From the NCBI GenBank assembly GCA_902496645.1, contig CABVBR010000046.1:1-13253 (forward strand): a stretch of 13,253 nt of DNA. The letters run 5' to 3'. Shown one piece after another: positions 1-6,972 of the stretch. Position 1 is the first letter of the stretch; each line of letters begins with the position of its first letter. The notes beneath the pieces are model-generated. The model saw nothing but the letters and a program-made list of their open reading frames with translations, searched no databases and was not told where the DNA came from. The position numbers and the translations under genes are program-made. This DNA is from an uncultured Collinsella sp. Lineage in GTDB: Bacteria; Actinomycetota; Coriobacteriia; Coriobacteriales; Coriobacteriaceae.

Positions 1-2
1 CG

Positions 3-272
3 ATCTATCGTTACCTCGAAGAAGATCTTGGCATTAAGATTGTCACGGGCAAACGCGATGTGACGATCGAGCATCCCACGCCCGAGGATACGCGCGTGCT
101 CGATCTCGACGACTTTAACGCACTCGCCGTTATACGTGGGCAGACCTACAACGCCGACGGCATCCTTATGGAATACACCGAGACCAAACAGGTCCCCGGG
201 TTCTTTTTGCTCCATGAAACCGTGACGCGCAACGGTACCGGTCGAACCGGCCACCAAAGTAGCATGAACTAA
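3..272 (+). CDS. GntR-family regulator, UTRA domain, C-terminal part only
   Basis: The reading frame is open from the left edge and stops with TAA at 270-272, so the N-terminal winged-helix DNA-binding half lies outside the window. About 89 residues remain. They read IYRYLEEDLGIKIVTGKRDV at the start, then a DLDDF-ALAVIRGQTYNADGI-MEYTET segment. This matches the end of UTRA ligand-binding domains of the GntR/HutC family (a conserved LEEDLG-like segment, then a hydrophobic beta strand, then 'dG.l.ey'). UTRA regulators usually bind a sugar phosphate or other small metabolite and repress a neighbouring uptake or catabolic operon; the target cannot be told here. A GTG at 60 lies inside the domain and is not the true start. 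The last residues (after HETVTRN) are Gly/Thr/Ser-rich and probably disordered. The family assignment is by pattern recognition only. Confidence 0.7.
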   Translation: MYRYLEEDLGIKIVTGKRDVTIEHPTPEDTRVLDLDDFNALAVIRGQTYNADGILMEYTETKQVPGFFLLHETVTRNGTGRTGHQSSMN

Positions 273-283
273 CCATTTATTAG

Positions 284-352
284 TTGCGGTGGAATAGTTC
301 CTAGAATGGCCAGCTTAAAGGCAAAACGGGAACTATTCCACCGCAATTTTTT
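284..352 (+). terminator. Long inverted repeat with T6 tract, probable terminator of the GntR gene
   Basis: An 18-base arm, ttgcggtggaatagttcc (284-301), is perfectly complementary to 329-346 and is followed by six T (347-352). The 27-base spacer is longer than in a normal intrinsic terminator, though a small GCC/GGC stem could form within it. It lies 11 bases after the stop codon of the upstream + strand gene. Confidence 0.6.
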
Positions 353-383
353 GGCCGGCGGGGCAGTACCTGTCCCACCGGCC
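353..383 (-). terminator. GC-rich hairpin downstream of the ferredoxin gene
   Basis: On the minus strand the arms ggccggtgggaca and tgccccgccggcc pair with two wobble or mismatched positions around a short loop that contains ggtac. It sits 19 bases past the stop of the minus-strand 4Fe-4S gene. No T-run follows on that strand, so terminator activity is uncertain. It shares gggacaggtac with the hairpin at 10246-10278. Confidence 0.4.
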
Positions 384-402
384 ATCATTTACGCTCGTTT
401 AG

Positions 403-1656
403 CTAGTCCGCGAGCTTCTCCACCTGATCGAGCATCTTGTCAAGCTTGGCCTTTGCCTCGGCCTTGACCTTCTCGGCCTCCTCGTGGGCCTTGGCCTTCT
501 GAGCGGCCTTTTCCTCGGCCTCGGGGTCGACAACGACCAGATTGGACGCATCGTGCTCGACCAGCTTGAGCGCATGCTCGGGGCACACCTTGACGCAGGC
601 TCCGCAACCTAGGCAATACGTGGACTCCAGTGCAAAGCGACCGCTTCCCACCAAATCGCAGGCAAACGTGGGGCACACGTTGACGCACTCGCCGCACGAC
701 GTGCACTTGTCAAAATCGCATTCCGGTGTGCTCACCTGCATATTCTGGGCAAGCTCGGGGTGGTTCTGCAGCGTCGAGAGCACCAGCTGCCGCCCGTGCG
801 TGAGCGAACGGCGACGCTTGGTCGTCGTGGTGCCGCACATGGTGTTGAGCGTACGCTCGAGCTGCGTGATCTGGTGACGGTGGGCCTTGAGCTTTTGCGT
901 CACCGAGGCCAGCGCCGCCGTCGCCGGATTGAGCTTGGTCACCGTCAGGCCCGTGGTGCGGGCAATCTTATCCATGTACTCCTTGCGCTCGTACTCGCGG
1001 CGCTTATGGCATTTGAGGCTCTTGGGGTCGACCTCCAGGCCCATGCCCGTACCGGCCCACTCCTCGGCAGTGGCGATGGCCTCGCCTAAAATATCCTCGC
1101 CACCGGTGTTGCGGCACTTATCGCACACACCCAGTGGCAGGTAGACGCTCACGTTGGGATAGTCGGCCAGCACCGAGAACCAGGTCTCGGCAGTAATATC
1201 GCCCACGCAGGCGACGACGACCTCGTTCTCGCGCGGCATGCGCTTGAGGGCGCGCGTGCAGGTGACGTAGGCGGTCTCGTGGCTCGTAGCAGCAGAGACG
1301 ATGTCGTCATACAGGTTTTTGGGCGCCAGGCGCGGCGAAATGATCGCCTCGGTCGGACAGACGGCGGCGCACAGGCCGCACTTGCGACAGGAGTCGAGGA
1401 TCTCAATGGCATCTTCCTCGACCTCGATAGCGTTGACCGGGCACACGTCCATGCACGCGGTGCAGCCGCTCTTTTCGTTTTTGCAGGTCAAGCACGGAAT
1501 GGTGTTGCCGCGCGGGCGCTCCTTGTAGTCGGCAGGATTCCATTGCGGCGCCGACGGATCGAGTGCATCGGTCACGCCGCCAAGCGGATTTTTAAGAAAG
1601 TCGAAACCCTTGCTGATCTCGATAATGTCATCAAACAAATCGTGTTCCTGCGCCAT
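403..1656 (-). CDS. Four-cluster 4Fe-4S ferredoxin-type protein with coiled-coil tail
   Basis: A 417-residue, probably cytoplasmic electron-transfer protein with two ferredoxin pairs. The N-terminal pair uses C55, C58, C65, C68, C72 and C90, C93, C96, C100; the C-terminal pair uses C313, C318, C321, C324, C328 and C348, C351, C354, C358. That predicts four [4Fe-4S] clusters. Between them is a region with C133, VVACVGD at 147-152 and VCDKC at 177-181, loosely like the cysteine-bearing subunit domains of heterodisulfide-reductase/hydrogenase proteins; this resemblance is inference. After residue 378 the chain is Ala/Glu/Lys-rich, a likely coiled coil. No signal peptide or membrane segment is visible. 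The start at 1656 (MAQEHDLF) is chosen because a strong purine-rich site, GGGAGGGG, precedes it at 1663-1670; a longer frame begins ten codons upstream. Last gene of the minus-strand block, 150 bases after the diverged GldA copy. The partner enzyme is not identifiable. Confidence 0.85.
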   Translation of the reverse strand: MAQEHDLFDDIIEISKGFDFLKNPLGGVTDALDPSAPQWNPADYKERPRGNTIPCLTCKNEKSGCTACMDVCPVNAIEVEEDAIEILDSCRKCGLCAAVCPTEAIISPRLAPKNLYDDIVSAATSHETAYVTCTRALKRMPRENEVVVACVGDITAETWFSVLADYPNVSVYLPLGVCDKCRNTGGEDILGEAIATAEEWAGTGMGLEVDPKSLKCHKRREYERKEYMDKIARTTGLTVTKLNPATAALASVTQKLKAHRHQITQLERTLNTMCGTTTTKRRRSLTHGRQLVLSTLQNHPELAQNMQVSTPECDFDKCTSCGECVNVCPTFACDLVGSGRFALESTYCLGCGACVKVCPEHALKLVEHDASNLVVVDPEAEEKAAQKAKAHEEAEKVKAEAKAKLDKMLDQVEKLAD

Positions 1657-1696
1657 GCGCGGCCCCTCCCTGAGCAGTGCAAACAAGCGATAGATA

Positions 1697-1727
1697 ATGA
1701 TACGCTATCGGCCCACACCTCGGGCAA
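1697..1727 (-). promoter_or_regulatory. Possible promoter of the 4Fe-4S gene
   Basis: On the minus strand TTGCCC (1722-1727) and TATCAT (1697-1702) lie 19 bases apart, about 40 bases before the start codon. An inverted repeat CGATAG...CTATCG (1688-1693 and 1705-1710) overlaps the -10-like element and could be an operator. The spacing is longer than ideal, so this is tentative. Confidence 0.3.
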
Positions 1728-1806
1728 ATTACACGCGGAGCATCTTTGCGGCAAATAGCCTATGCCTATCGCCGCCTCGATTGCACAAGGTCAATCAAGC
1801 GCCAAG

Positions 1807-2874
1807 CTATGCCTCGCACATGAGCTGCACGAGCTTTTGTTTGGTCACCTTTGTCTGCTCGTTGGCCATGTTGCGTTCGTTTCTAAAGACCGCATCCGCA
1901 ACGCTCATCAGGTCGATATCGGAAATCTCGCCAAGTCCCAGCTCCGCGAGCGTCGTCGGTAGGCCGACGCGCTGGCAAAACTCGAGCACCTGTTCAAGCT
2001 CGGGCGCACGCTCCAGACGAAGCTGGACCACCAGGCCAAACGCTACGGCCTCGCCGTGCATGGCCTTGCACTCGGGCAAAATCGTCAGGCCGTTGGCTAT
2101 GGCATGGGCAAGCGCTAGGCCACCGCTCTCAAAGCCAACACCCGAGAGCAGAATATTGCACTCGATCAGGCGCTCAACCGCCGGCGATATACGGCCCTTT
2201 TTGAGATCGCGCTTGGCGGCGACGCCGCACTCCATGAGTGTGTCATAGCAGGCACGAGCCGCAACCAAGGCCAAGTGTCCCGGCACGCCACCGTGCTCGT
2301 TGGCGCCGTGCGCCGCGGCGCACGAACGCGCCTCGAAATACGTTGCCAGCGCATCGCCCATACCAGCGACCGTCATACGCAGCGGGGCCGCCGCGACCAC
2401 GTTAGTATCGACCACGACCAGGTCTGGATTCTTCTCGAGCATCAGGTAGCGGTCGAACGACCCATCCTCGTGATACAGCACCGAAATCGCGCTGCACGGA
2501 CCGTCCATCGACGCCGCCGTGGGGCATACACACAACGGCAACTCGGCATAAAACGCAACGGCTTTGGCGATATCGAGCATCTTGCCGCCGCCAATGCCCA
2601 CCACCATGTCGCAATACTCGGCCCGGGCTTCCTTGGCCATTTCGACAACGGCATCTTCCGTACACGGACCGTTGTAAATCTTAAAGAACGGCTCGCTTAG
2701 ATCTTCATCCAGAAATCCATCGACGATCTGCCTGCACAGCCGATCCTCGGTGCCCTGGTCAAACAAGACATAGGCAGCGCAGCCCAACCATGACAAATAC
2801 CTGCCCTGACGCGAGAGCTCACCCGGCCCCTGAACATACCGGCCGGGACCGCCATATACCATGGGAAGCGCCAT
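1807..2874 (-). CDS. GldA-type polyol dehydrogenase, diverged paralogue
   Basis: A 355-residue member of the iron-containing ADH/glycerol dehydrogenase/dehydroquinate synthase fold. GIGGGKMLDIAKAVA at 93-107 is the NAD-binding signature. Metal ligands by alignment to GldA are D174 (GMGDALATYFEA), H257 (LALAHAIANG) and H273 (AMHGEAVAFG), so catalysis is probably intact. It is clearly related to the next gene upstream (2988-4088), sharing the GMGDALATYFEA and PCSA-SVLY blocks, but differs near the substrate pocket: ASMDGPC where canonical GldA has STDAPC, and HGEAVAFG for HGEKVAFG. The substrate may therefore differ from glycerol; sn-glycerol-1-phosphate dehydrogenase and other polyol dehydrogenases are alternatives. 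The start at 2874 is the first ATG in frame but has only a distant AAAGGG; the downstream ATG (MVYGG) is possible. Separated from the upstream gene by 113 bases holding two hairpins. Confidence 0.85.
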   Translation of the reverse strand: MALPMVYGGPGRYVQGPGELSRQGRYLSWLGCAAYVLFDQGTEDRLCRQIVDGFLDEDLSEPFFKIYNGPCTEDAVVEMAKEARAEYCDMVVGIGGGKMLDIAKAVAFYAELPLCVCPTAASMDGPCSAISVLYHEDGSFDRYLMLEKNPDLVVVDTNVVAAAPLRMTVAGMGDALATYFEARSCAAAHGANEHGGVPGHLALVAARACYDTLMECGVAAKRDLKKGRISPAVERLIECNILLSGVGFESGGLALAHAIANGLTILPECKAMHGEAVAFGLVVQLRLERAPELEQVLEFCQRVGLPTTLAELGLGEISDIDLMSVADAVFRNERNMANEQTKVTKQKLVQLMCEA

Positions 2875-2905
2875 ACGAGAATCCGCCCTTTCATCAACAA
2901 CAATT

Positions 2906-2934
2906 GGTGCAAAGCAACCTGCCCCCTTTGCACC
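2906..2934 (-). repeat. Hairpin with GGGCAGGT loop in the leader of the GldA paralogue
   Basis: Arms ggtgcaaag and ctttgcacc pair perfectly (9 bp) around ggggcaggttg as read on the minus strand. A 21-base core, from CAAAG to CTTTG, matches the terminator hairpin at 10251-10272 (plus strand) at 18 of 21 positions. It lies 31 bases before the start codon at 2874 and has no T-run, so it is more likely a dispersed palindromic repeat or leader structure than a terminator. Confidence 0.55.
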
Positions 2935-2937
2935 ATA

Positions 2938-2975
2938 GCAAAAAGGGGCAAAGCCATCTGCCGGCTTTGCCCCTT
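2938..2975 (-). terminator. Intrinsic terminator of the gldA gene
   Basis: A perfect 13-bp stem (aaggggcaaagcc 2943-2955 with ggctttgcccctt 2963-2975) and a 7-base loop, followed on the minus strand by a run of five T (2940-2944, partly within the stem). It begins 13 bases after the stop codon of the gene at 2988-4088. This is a textbook Rho-independent terminator. Confidence 0.85.
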
Positions 2976-2987
2976 CCTTAGCTTGAT

Positions 2988-4088
2988 TTACTCATCCATG
3001 AGATAGTAGTGGCCCAGCGCGTCGGCACCCAGGATGGCGTTTGCGACCATCTCGGGCGTCACCTCAAACGGCATGTTGCACATGGTGTCATCGGGCGCGC
3101 AGGCGGCCTCGGCAACAATCATGGCCTGCTCGCGCGTAAGCTCGGCAACGCCAAGTTCCTTCATCGTGACCGGTAGGCCCAGCTCAATGCAGAAGCCCAA
3201 GACTTCCTCGAGTTTCTCAGTCGGAGCATCCTCGAGTACCAGCTGGACGATGGTGCCAAAGGCAACCTTCTCGCCGTGATACATTCCATGGCACTCAGGC
3301 AGCATCGTCAGGCCATTGTGGATGGCATGAGCAGCAGCAAGGCCCGAGCTCTCAAAGCCAATGCCGGAGAGCAGCGTGTTTGCCTCGATGATGTGCTCCA
3401 CGGCAGGCGTCAGCGCGCCCTTCTCCAACGCGACCTTGGCCTTGACGCCATCGGCCATAAGCGTCTCGTAGCAGAGCTTGGCAAGTGCCAGACCAGCCAT
3501 ACCGCCCTTGCCGCCGGCGCAAGTGCCACCGTCGGCATCATGCGTCGCCTGGGCCTCAAAGTAGGTCGCGAGCGCATCGCCCATACCGGAAACCGTCAGG
3601 CGCACCGGACTCGCCGCGATAACCGTCGTATCCATCAGGACAATGTTGGGGTTTGCCTTAAGGAACAGGTACTTATCGAACTGGCCGTCGTCGGTGTAGA
3701 GCACCGAAAGTGCCGAGCACGGCGCATCGGTCGAGGCGATGGTGGGGCAAATGATAACCGGGGACTCCAGGTAGTAGGCAACGGCCTTGGCGGTATCGAG
3801 GATCTTGCCGCCACCGACGCCGACGATGATGTCGCAACCGTTGTCTCGGGCGAGCGCAACCAGGCGATCGACCTCGCCCTTGGAGCACTCGCCGTTAAAG
3901 TCCTCAAACAGCAGCTCGGCCTTAGCCTCGGCAAAGCCGCCCTCGATCTTGGCACCGACGCGCTTCTTACCCGAAGGCGTCACGATGACGAGGGCCTTAG
4001 CGCCGAGCGGCTCGACATAGGAGCCGAGCTTGGCGAGCTCGTCCGGACCCTGGATGTACTTGCTGGGGCTATTGAAAATTGCAGCCAT
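2988..4088 (-). CDS. gldA: Glycerol dehydrogenase-type enzyme (GldA family)
   Basis: A 366-residue cytoplasmic NAD-dependent, metal-dependent dehydrogenase. The residues match the numbering of the well-studied Bacillus stearothermophilus enzyme: zinc ligands D171 (SGMGDALATYFEA), H254 (AAAHAIHNG) and H271 (YHGEKVAFG), with the substrate-pocket aspartate D121 in STDAPCSALS. GVGGGKILDTAKAVA at 90-104 is the dinucleotide-binding signature. Length and motif order are those of a full GldA, which oxidises glycerol to dihydroxyacetone (or runs in reverse, or acts on other small diols such as 1,2-propanediol). No dihydroxyacetone kinase or glycerol dehydratase gene is in the window, so the physiological substrate is open. 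The start at 4088 (MAAIFNSP) fits family N-termini; the ribosome site before it is weak (ATGGGAT). Followed by a diverged tandem paralogue and preceded by the terminator of the iron alcohol dehydrogenase gene. Confidence 0.9.
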   Translation of the reverse strand: MAAIFNSPSKYIQGPDELAKLGSYVEPLGAKALVIVTPSGKKRVGAKIEGGFAEAKAELLFEDFNGECSKGEVDRLVALARDNGCDIIVGVGGGKILDTAKAVAYYLESPVIICPTIASTDAPCSALSVLYTDDGQFDKYLFLKANPNIVLMDTTVIAASPVRLTVSGMGDALATYFEAQATHDADGGTCAGGKGGMAGLALAKLCYETLMADGVKAKVALEKGALTPAVEHIIEANTLLSGIGFESSGLAAAHAIHNGLTMLPECHGMYHGEKVAFGTIVQLVLEDAPTEKLEEVLGFCIELGLPVTMKELGVAELTREQAMIVAEAACAPDDTMCNMPFEVTPEMVANAILGADALGHYYLMDE

Positions 4089-4106
4089 AACTATCCCATT
4101 CTCTAA

Positions 4107-4149
4107 AAGAAAAAAGAAAGGGGCTCCGTACGGATACGTGCGGAGCCCC
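4107..4149 (-). terminator. Intrinsic terminator of the iron alcohol dehydrogenase gene
   Basis: Arms ggggctccg (4120-4128) and cggagcccc (4141-4149) pair perfectly around 12 bases, followed on the minus strand by the T-rich CTTTCTTTTTTCTTTT. The hairpin starts 22 bases after the stop codon at 4172. The T-tract ends close to the start of the next gene (4088), leaving almost no room for a separate promoter. Confidence 0.85.
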
Positions 4150-4171
4150 TCGTTACGATAACAAGAGTCGA

Positions 4172-5395
4172 TTAGAAATCGATGTCGGTGTCGTAGTAGC
4201 AGGCCTTGAGAATCTTCTCGAAGTCGGCAGCCTTGGTCTCACGCGGGTTCTCGGGCGTGCAGGCGTCGGTCTCGGCGTTCGCGGCGATCTCGGGCAGCTT
4301 GGCGAGGAACTCCTCCTCGGAAACCATCTGCGGGTTCTCGGCGTCGACCTTCACGCCACCATTCGCGTAATCCTTGATGGACTGCGGAATGTTGAGCTGG
4401 TCGTTGAGGTCGCGAATCTTCTGGACGAGCGCGGCGATGAGCTCCTCGTTGGTCTCGCCGGGAAGGTGCAGGATCTCCTTGGCCACGTAAGCGTAACGCT
4501 CGGCAGCACGCGGGTCCTTGGAGTTCCACTGGATGACCTTGCCCAGGTACATGGCGTTAGCAGCACCGTGGATGATGTGGCCGTTCTCAAAGGCTGCACC
4601 GGTCTTGTGAGCCATGGAGTGAACGATGCCGAGCAGGCCCGAGGAGAAGGCGATACCGGCGATGCACTGAGCCTCGTGCATGTGCTGACGGGCCTCATGG
4701 TCGCCAGCATAGGACTTGGGCAGCCACTCGACGATCTCGCGGATGCCGTGCAGGGCGTTGGCATCGGTGAACATAGAGGCGCAGGTGGAAACGTAGGCCT
4801 CCATGCAGTGGGTCAGAGCGTCCATGCCGGTATGAGCGCACAGCTTGGCGGGCATGGTGTAGGTGAGCTCGGGGTCGACGATGGCGACATCAGGGGTGAT
4901 GTTGAAGTCGGCCAGCGGGTACTTGATGCCCTTGGCGTAGTCGGTAATGACGGAGAACGCGGTGACCTCGGTAGCGGTGCCGGAGGTAGAGGAGATGGCG
5001 CAGAAATGAGCCTTCTGACGCAGCTCGGGGAAGCTGAACGGCTGGATGATGTTATCGAAGGACTCCTCGGGATACTCGTAGAAGACCCACATGGCCTTAG
5101 CGGCATCGATGGGCGAGCCGCCGCCGATGGCGATAATCCAGTCGGGCTCGAACTCGCGCATGGCCTCGGCGCCCTTCATGACCGTCTCGATGGACGGGTC
5201 GGACTCGACGCCCTCGAACAGCTTGACCTCGAAACCGCCCTCTTTGAGGTCGGCCTCAACGTCCTGCAGGAACCCGCCGCGGCGCATAGAGCTGCCGCCA
5301 GAAACGATGATGGCCTTCTTGCCCTTGAGGTTCTTCACCTCGTGGCGAGCGCCCTCACCAAAGTACAGATCGCGAGGATTGGTAAAACGTCCCAT
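4172..5395 (-). CDS. Iron-containing alcohol dehydrogenase
   Basis: A 407-residue group III (Fe-dependent) alcohol dehydrogenase that interconverts aldehydes or ketones with alcohols using NAD(P)H, typical of fermentative redox balancing. AIGGGSPIDAAKA at 89-101 is the dinucleotide-binding signature; ISSTSGTATEVT at 134-145 and GMDALTHCMEAYVS at 190-203 are family hallmarks. Iron ligands by alignment with FucO/AdhE are D192, H196, H259 (GIVHSMAH) and either H273 or H276 in NGHIIHGAANAM, where the usual PHG-AN segment carries a small insertion. Closest in style to butanol/1,3-propanediol-type dehydrogenases; the exact substrate is not decidable. The start at 5395 (MGRFTNPRDLYF) is preceded by a near-perfect TAGGAGG at 5402-5408; a frame extended 17 codons upstream lacks such a site. 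It has its own terminator and a palindrome in its leader. Confidence 0.9.
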   Translation of the reverse strand: MGRFTNPRDLYFGEGARHEVKNLKGKKAIIVSGGSSMRRGGFLQDVEADLKEGGFEVKLFEGVESDPSIETVMKGAEAMREFEPDWIIAIGGGSPIDAAKAMWVFYEYPEESFDNIIQPFSFPELRQKAHFCAISSTSGTATEVTAFSVITDYAKGIKYPLADFNITPDVAIVDPELTYTMPAKLCAHTGMDALTHCMEAYVSTCASMFTDANALHGIREIVEWLPKSYAGDHEARQHMHEAQCIAGIAFSSGLLGIVHSMAHKTGAAFENGHIIHGAANAMYLGKVIQWNSKDPRAAERYAYVAKEILHLPGETNEELIAALVQKIRDLNDQLNIPQSIKDYANGGVKVDAENPQMVSEEEFLAKLPEIAANAETDACTPENPRETKAADFEKILKACYYDTDIDF

Positions 5396-5408
5396 ACTGT
5401 GCCTCCTA

Positions 5409-5883
5409 AACAAGCCCCTCTTAGACTTGCGTATATAACGGAGCACCCGATTGGCTCCGTTAGGACCGTTTTGCGCGTTGCCGGCGATGACAATGCGCGA
5501 TGTCTAAACGTCTCAACGCTCAGACAAACACTATTTTACCGTTCTGGTTGGTCAGTTATTCACCTAAAGCCGACAATGATGAAACGTTTTTTCTATCCCT
5601 GAAGACCCTTGTGGGGCATTCATACTCCCAAGCTGGGCAAACGTTTTATCAAGGTTGACCACATATCCCGGACAGGACGGTGCCCCTCCAAAATACGCCC
5701 CGTTCGCCGCCAAAAATCGACCGTTTGCGGCACCGTGATACCACTCAGTCGTCCAAGGTGCCGACATTTGTGCGACATCCGTCTTCGTGGTGCAAAGGTG
5801 CATGTCCAAGTGCGGCACCCCCGGTGTGCCACATGCGGGTAAACTAGAACCTTATATAGAGACATTTGAACCCTAACCGCAGC
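5409..5883. other. 500-base divergent non-coding region
   Basis: Between the divergent starts at 5395 and 5896 there is no convincing gene. It holds the palindrome at 5436-5462, two AAACGTTTT words (5582-5590 and 5639-5647) and a 84-codon open frame on the minus strand (5564-5818) with a GTG start, no ribosome site and lower GC than neighbouring genes. The right end holds a TATATA box at 5853-5858, a possible -10 for the + operon about 38 bases before its first start; a matching -35 is not evident. Confidence 0.4.
5436..5462 (-). promoter_or_regulatory. Perfect palindrome upstream of the alcohol dehydrogenase, possible operator
   Basis: TAACGGAGC (5436-5444) and GCTCCGTTA (5454-5462) form a perfect 9-base inverted repeat with a 9-base spacer, 40 bases upstream of the start codon. 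On the minus strand it runs directly into TTATATAC, a -10-like sequence (about 5432-5438), so a protein bound here could block or aid RNA polymerase. It could instead be a leader hairpin. No good -35 is visible. Confidence 0.45.
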
Positions 5884-5895
5884 AAAGGAGGCCCC

Positions 5896-6972
5896 ATGGC
5901 ATTCGATCCCATTCAAGAGGATTGCCATCGCCTCGTTCTTGAGGCCTTGCGCCGCGACAATATCCCGCTCACCGACGGCCCCGCCGTCGAGCGTCTGATG
6001 GAGCAATTCACCCGCAACCCCGCGCCGCTCATCGTGCACGACCGCGACCGCGCCGGGCATCTGATTGCCAAGGTGGTCGAGGCCGTCGACTACCGCATTC
6101 CCTTTATCCCCGACGATGCCCAAGCCGAGCAGGAAGAGGCCGCTGCCGAGAACATGCTTCGCGAGGCCGCCGCACTCGATCCGGCCAACTGGGATGCGCA
6201 GCGCATGTTGTGTGCCCTCACCGCTGACTCCAACGAGGAATACGTGCAATATCTGGTGTCCAAGTGCGACGAGGTGGAGCACGACCTGGCGCTCAAGATC
6301 GCCTCGGCGCAGGACCCCTACGAGCGCGAGGCTGCAGGCGACCTGACCCGCCGTCCCTACCTGCGCTGGCTTGCCGCCTTGGCATCGCGCGCGCTCATTA
6401 GCGGCCGCTACCGCATGTCGCTCGAAGCCGCAAACCGCAGCCTCGACTTTGCCCCCAACGATCCTGCCGGCGTCCGCCACACCGCAATGCTCGCCATGGC
6501 AAAGCTCGAATACCCCGCTGAGGAGCTCAAGCGCTTTCGCTCTGCCCACTCCGTCCCCTATCTCGCCAACACGCCGCTGCGCCGTCGTCCCAAGGATGCA
6601 GAACGCGACTTGGACCCGTGGACGCTCATCGCGCTGATGAGCGCTGCCTGGCGCGAGCTGGATTACGAGGGCGCCGAACACTACCTGCGTATCCTTGCGC
6701 GCTCGTGCCCGCACGCAGCCGAGGCGCTCTACTTCCAAACCGAGTTTCCCGATGGCGTCTATGCCCGCGTCAACGTGGGTGCAGGCTCCACCGACGAGCT
6801 CGTCCTTGCACTCTCCGAGGCGACGCCGGTGCTGCAGGAGGGCCTGGGCGCCCCCGACAACGCCAGCTTTGCCGCCTGGGTCGCCACCAACGACATCGTG
6901 CGCTCCCAGATCGACGAGCGCATACTGCGGGCGGCCGAGCAGGGCTTGCCGTTTAAGGGAGGAGACCTCTAA
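5896..6972 (+). CDS. TPR-like helical repeat protein, first of a tandem pair
   Basis: A 358-residue, Ala/Leu/Arg-rich, all-helical protein without signal peptide or membrane segment. Residues about 155-210 hold a TPR-like helix pair: SGRYRMSLEAANRSLDFAPN followed by DPAGVRHTAMLAMAKLE. That 'PND..G.R' block recalls TPR proteins of the ST7-like group, a weak resemblance. A second helical hairpin lies at about 240-275 (WTLIALMSAAWRELDYEGAE). The C-terminal FAAWVATN block (325-332) has a counterpart in the next gene, FAPWANAC, and overall order is the same, so the two are probably paralogues. The start at 5896 is chosen because AAAGGAGG (5884-5891) precedes it; an in-frame ATG at 5866 would put this site inside the gene. 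Its TAA overlaps the next ATG by one base (TAATG), implying translational coupling. Likely a protein-interaction scaffold; no function recognised. Confidence 0.8.
   Translation: MAFDPIQEDCHRLVLEALRRDNIPLTDGPAVERLMEQFTRNPAPLIVHDRDRAGHLIAKVVEAVDYRIPFIPDDAQAEQEEAAAENMLREAAALDPANWDAQRMLCALTADSNEEYVQYLVSKCDEVEHDLALKIASAQDPYEREAAGDLTRRPYLRWLAALASRALISGRYRMSLEAANRSLDFAPNDPAGVRHTAMLAMAKLEYPAEELKRFRSAHSVPYLANTPLRRRPKDAERDLDPWTLIALMSAAWRELDYEGAEHYLRILARSCPHAAEALYFQTEFPDGVYARVNVGAGSTDELVLALSEATPVLQEGLGAPDNASFAAWVATNDIVRSQIDERILRAAEQGLPFKGGDL

Noticed and set aside
4466..5602. A 378-codon open frame antisense to the iron alcohol dehydrogenase
   Set aside because: Same codon-bias shadow effect; the minus strand has all family motifs and a good ribosome site.
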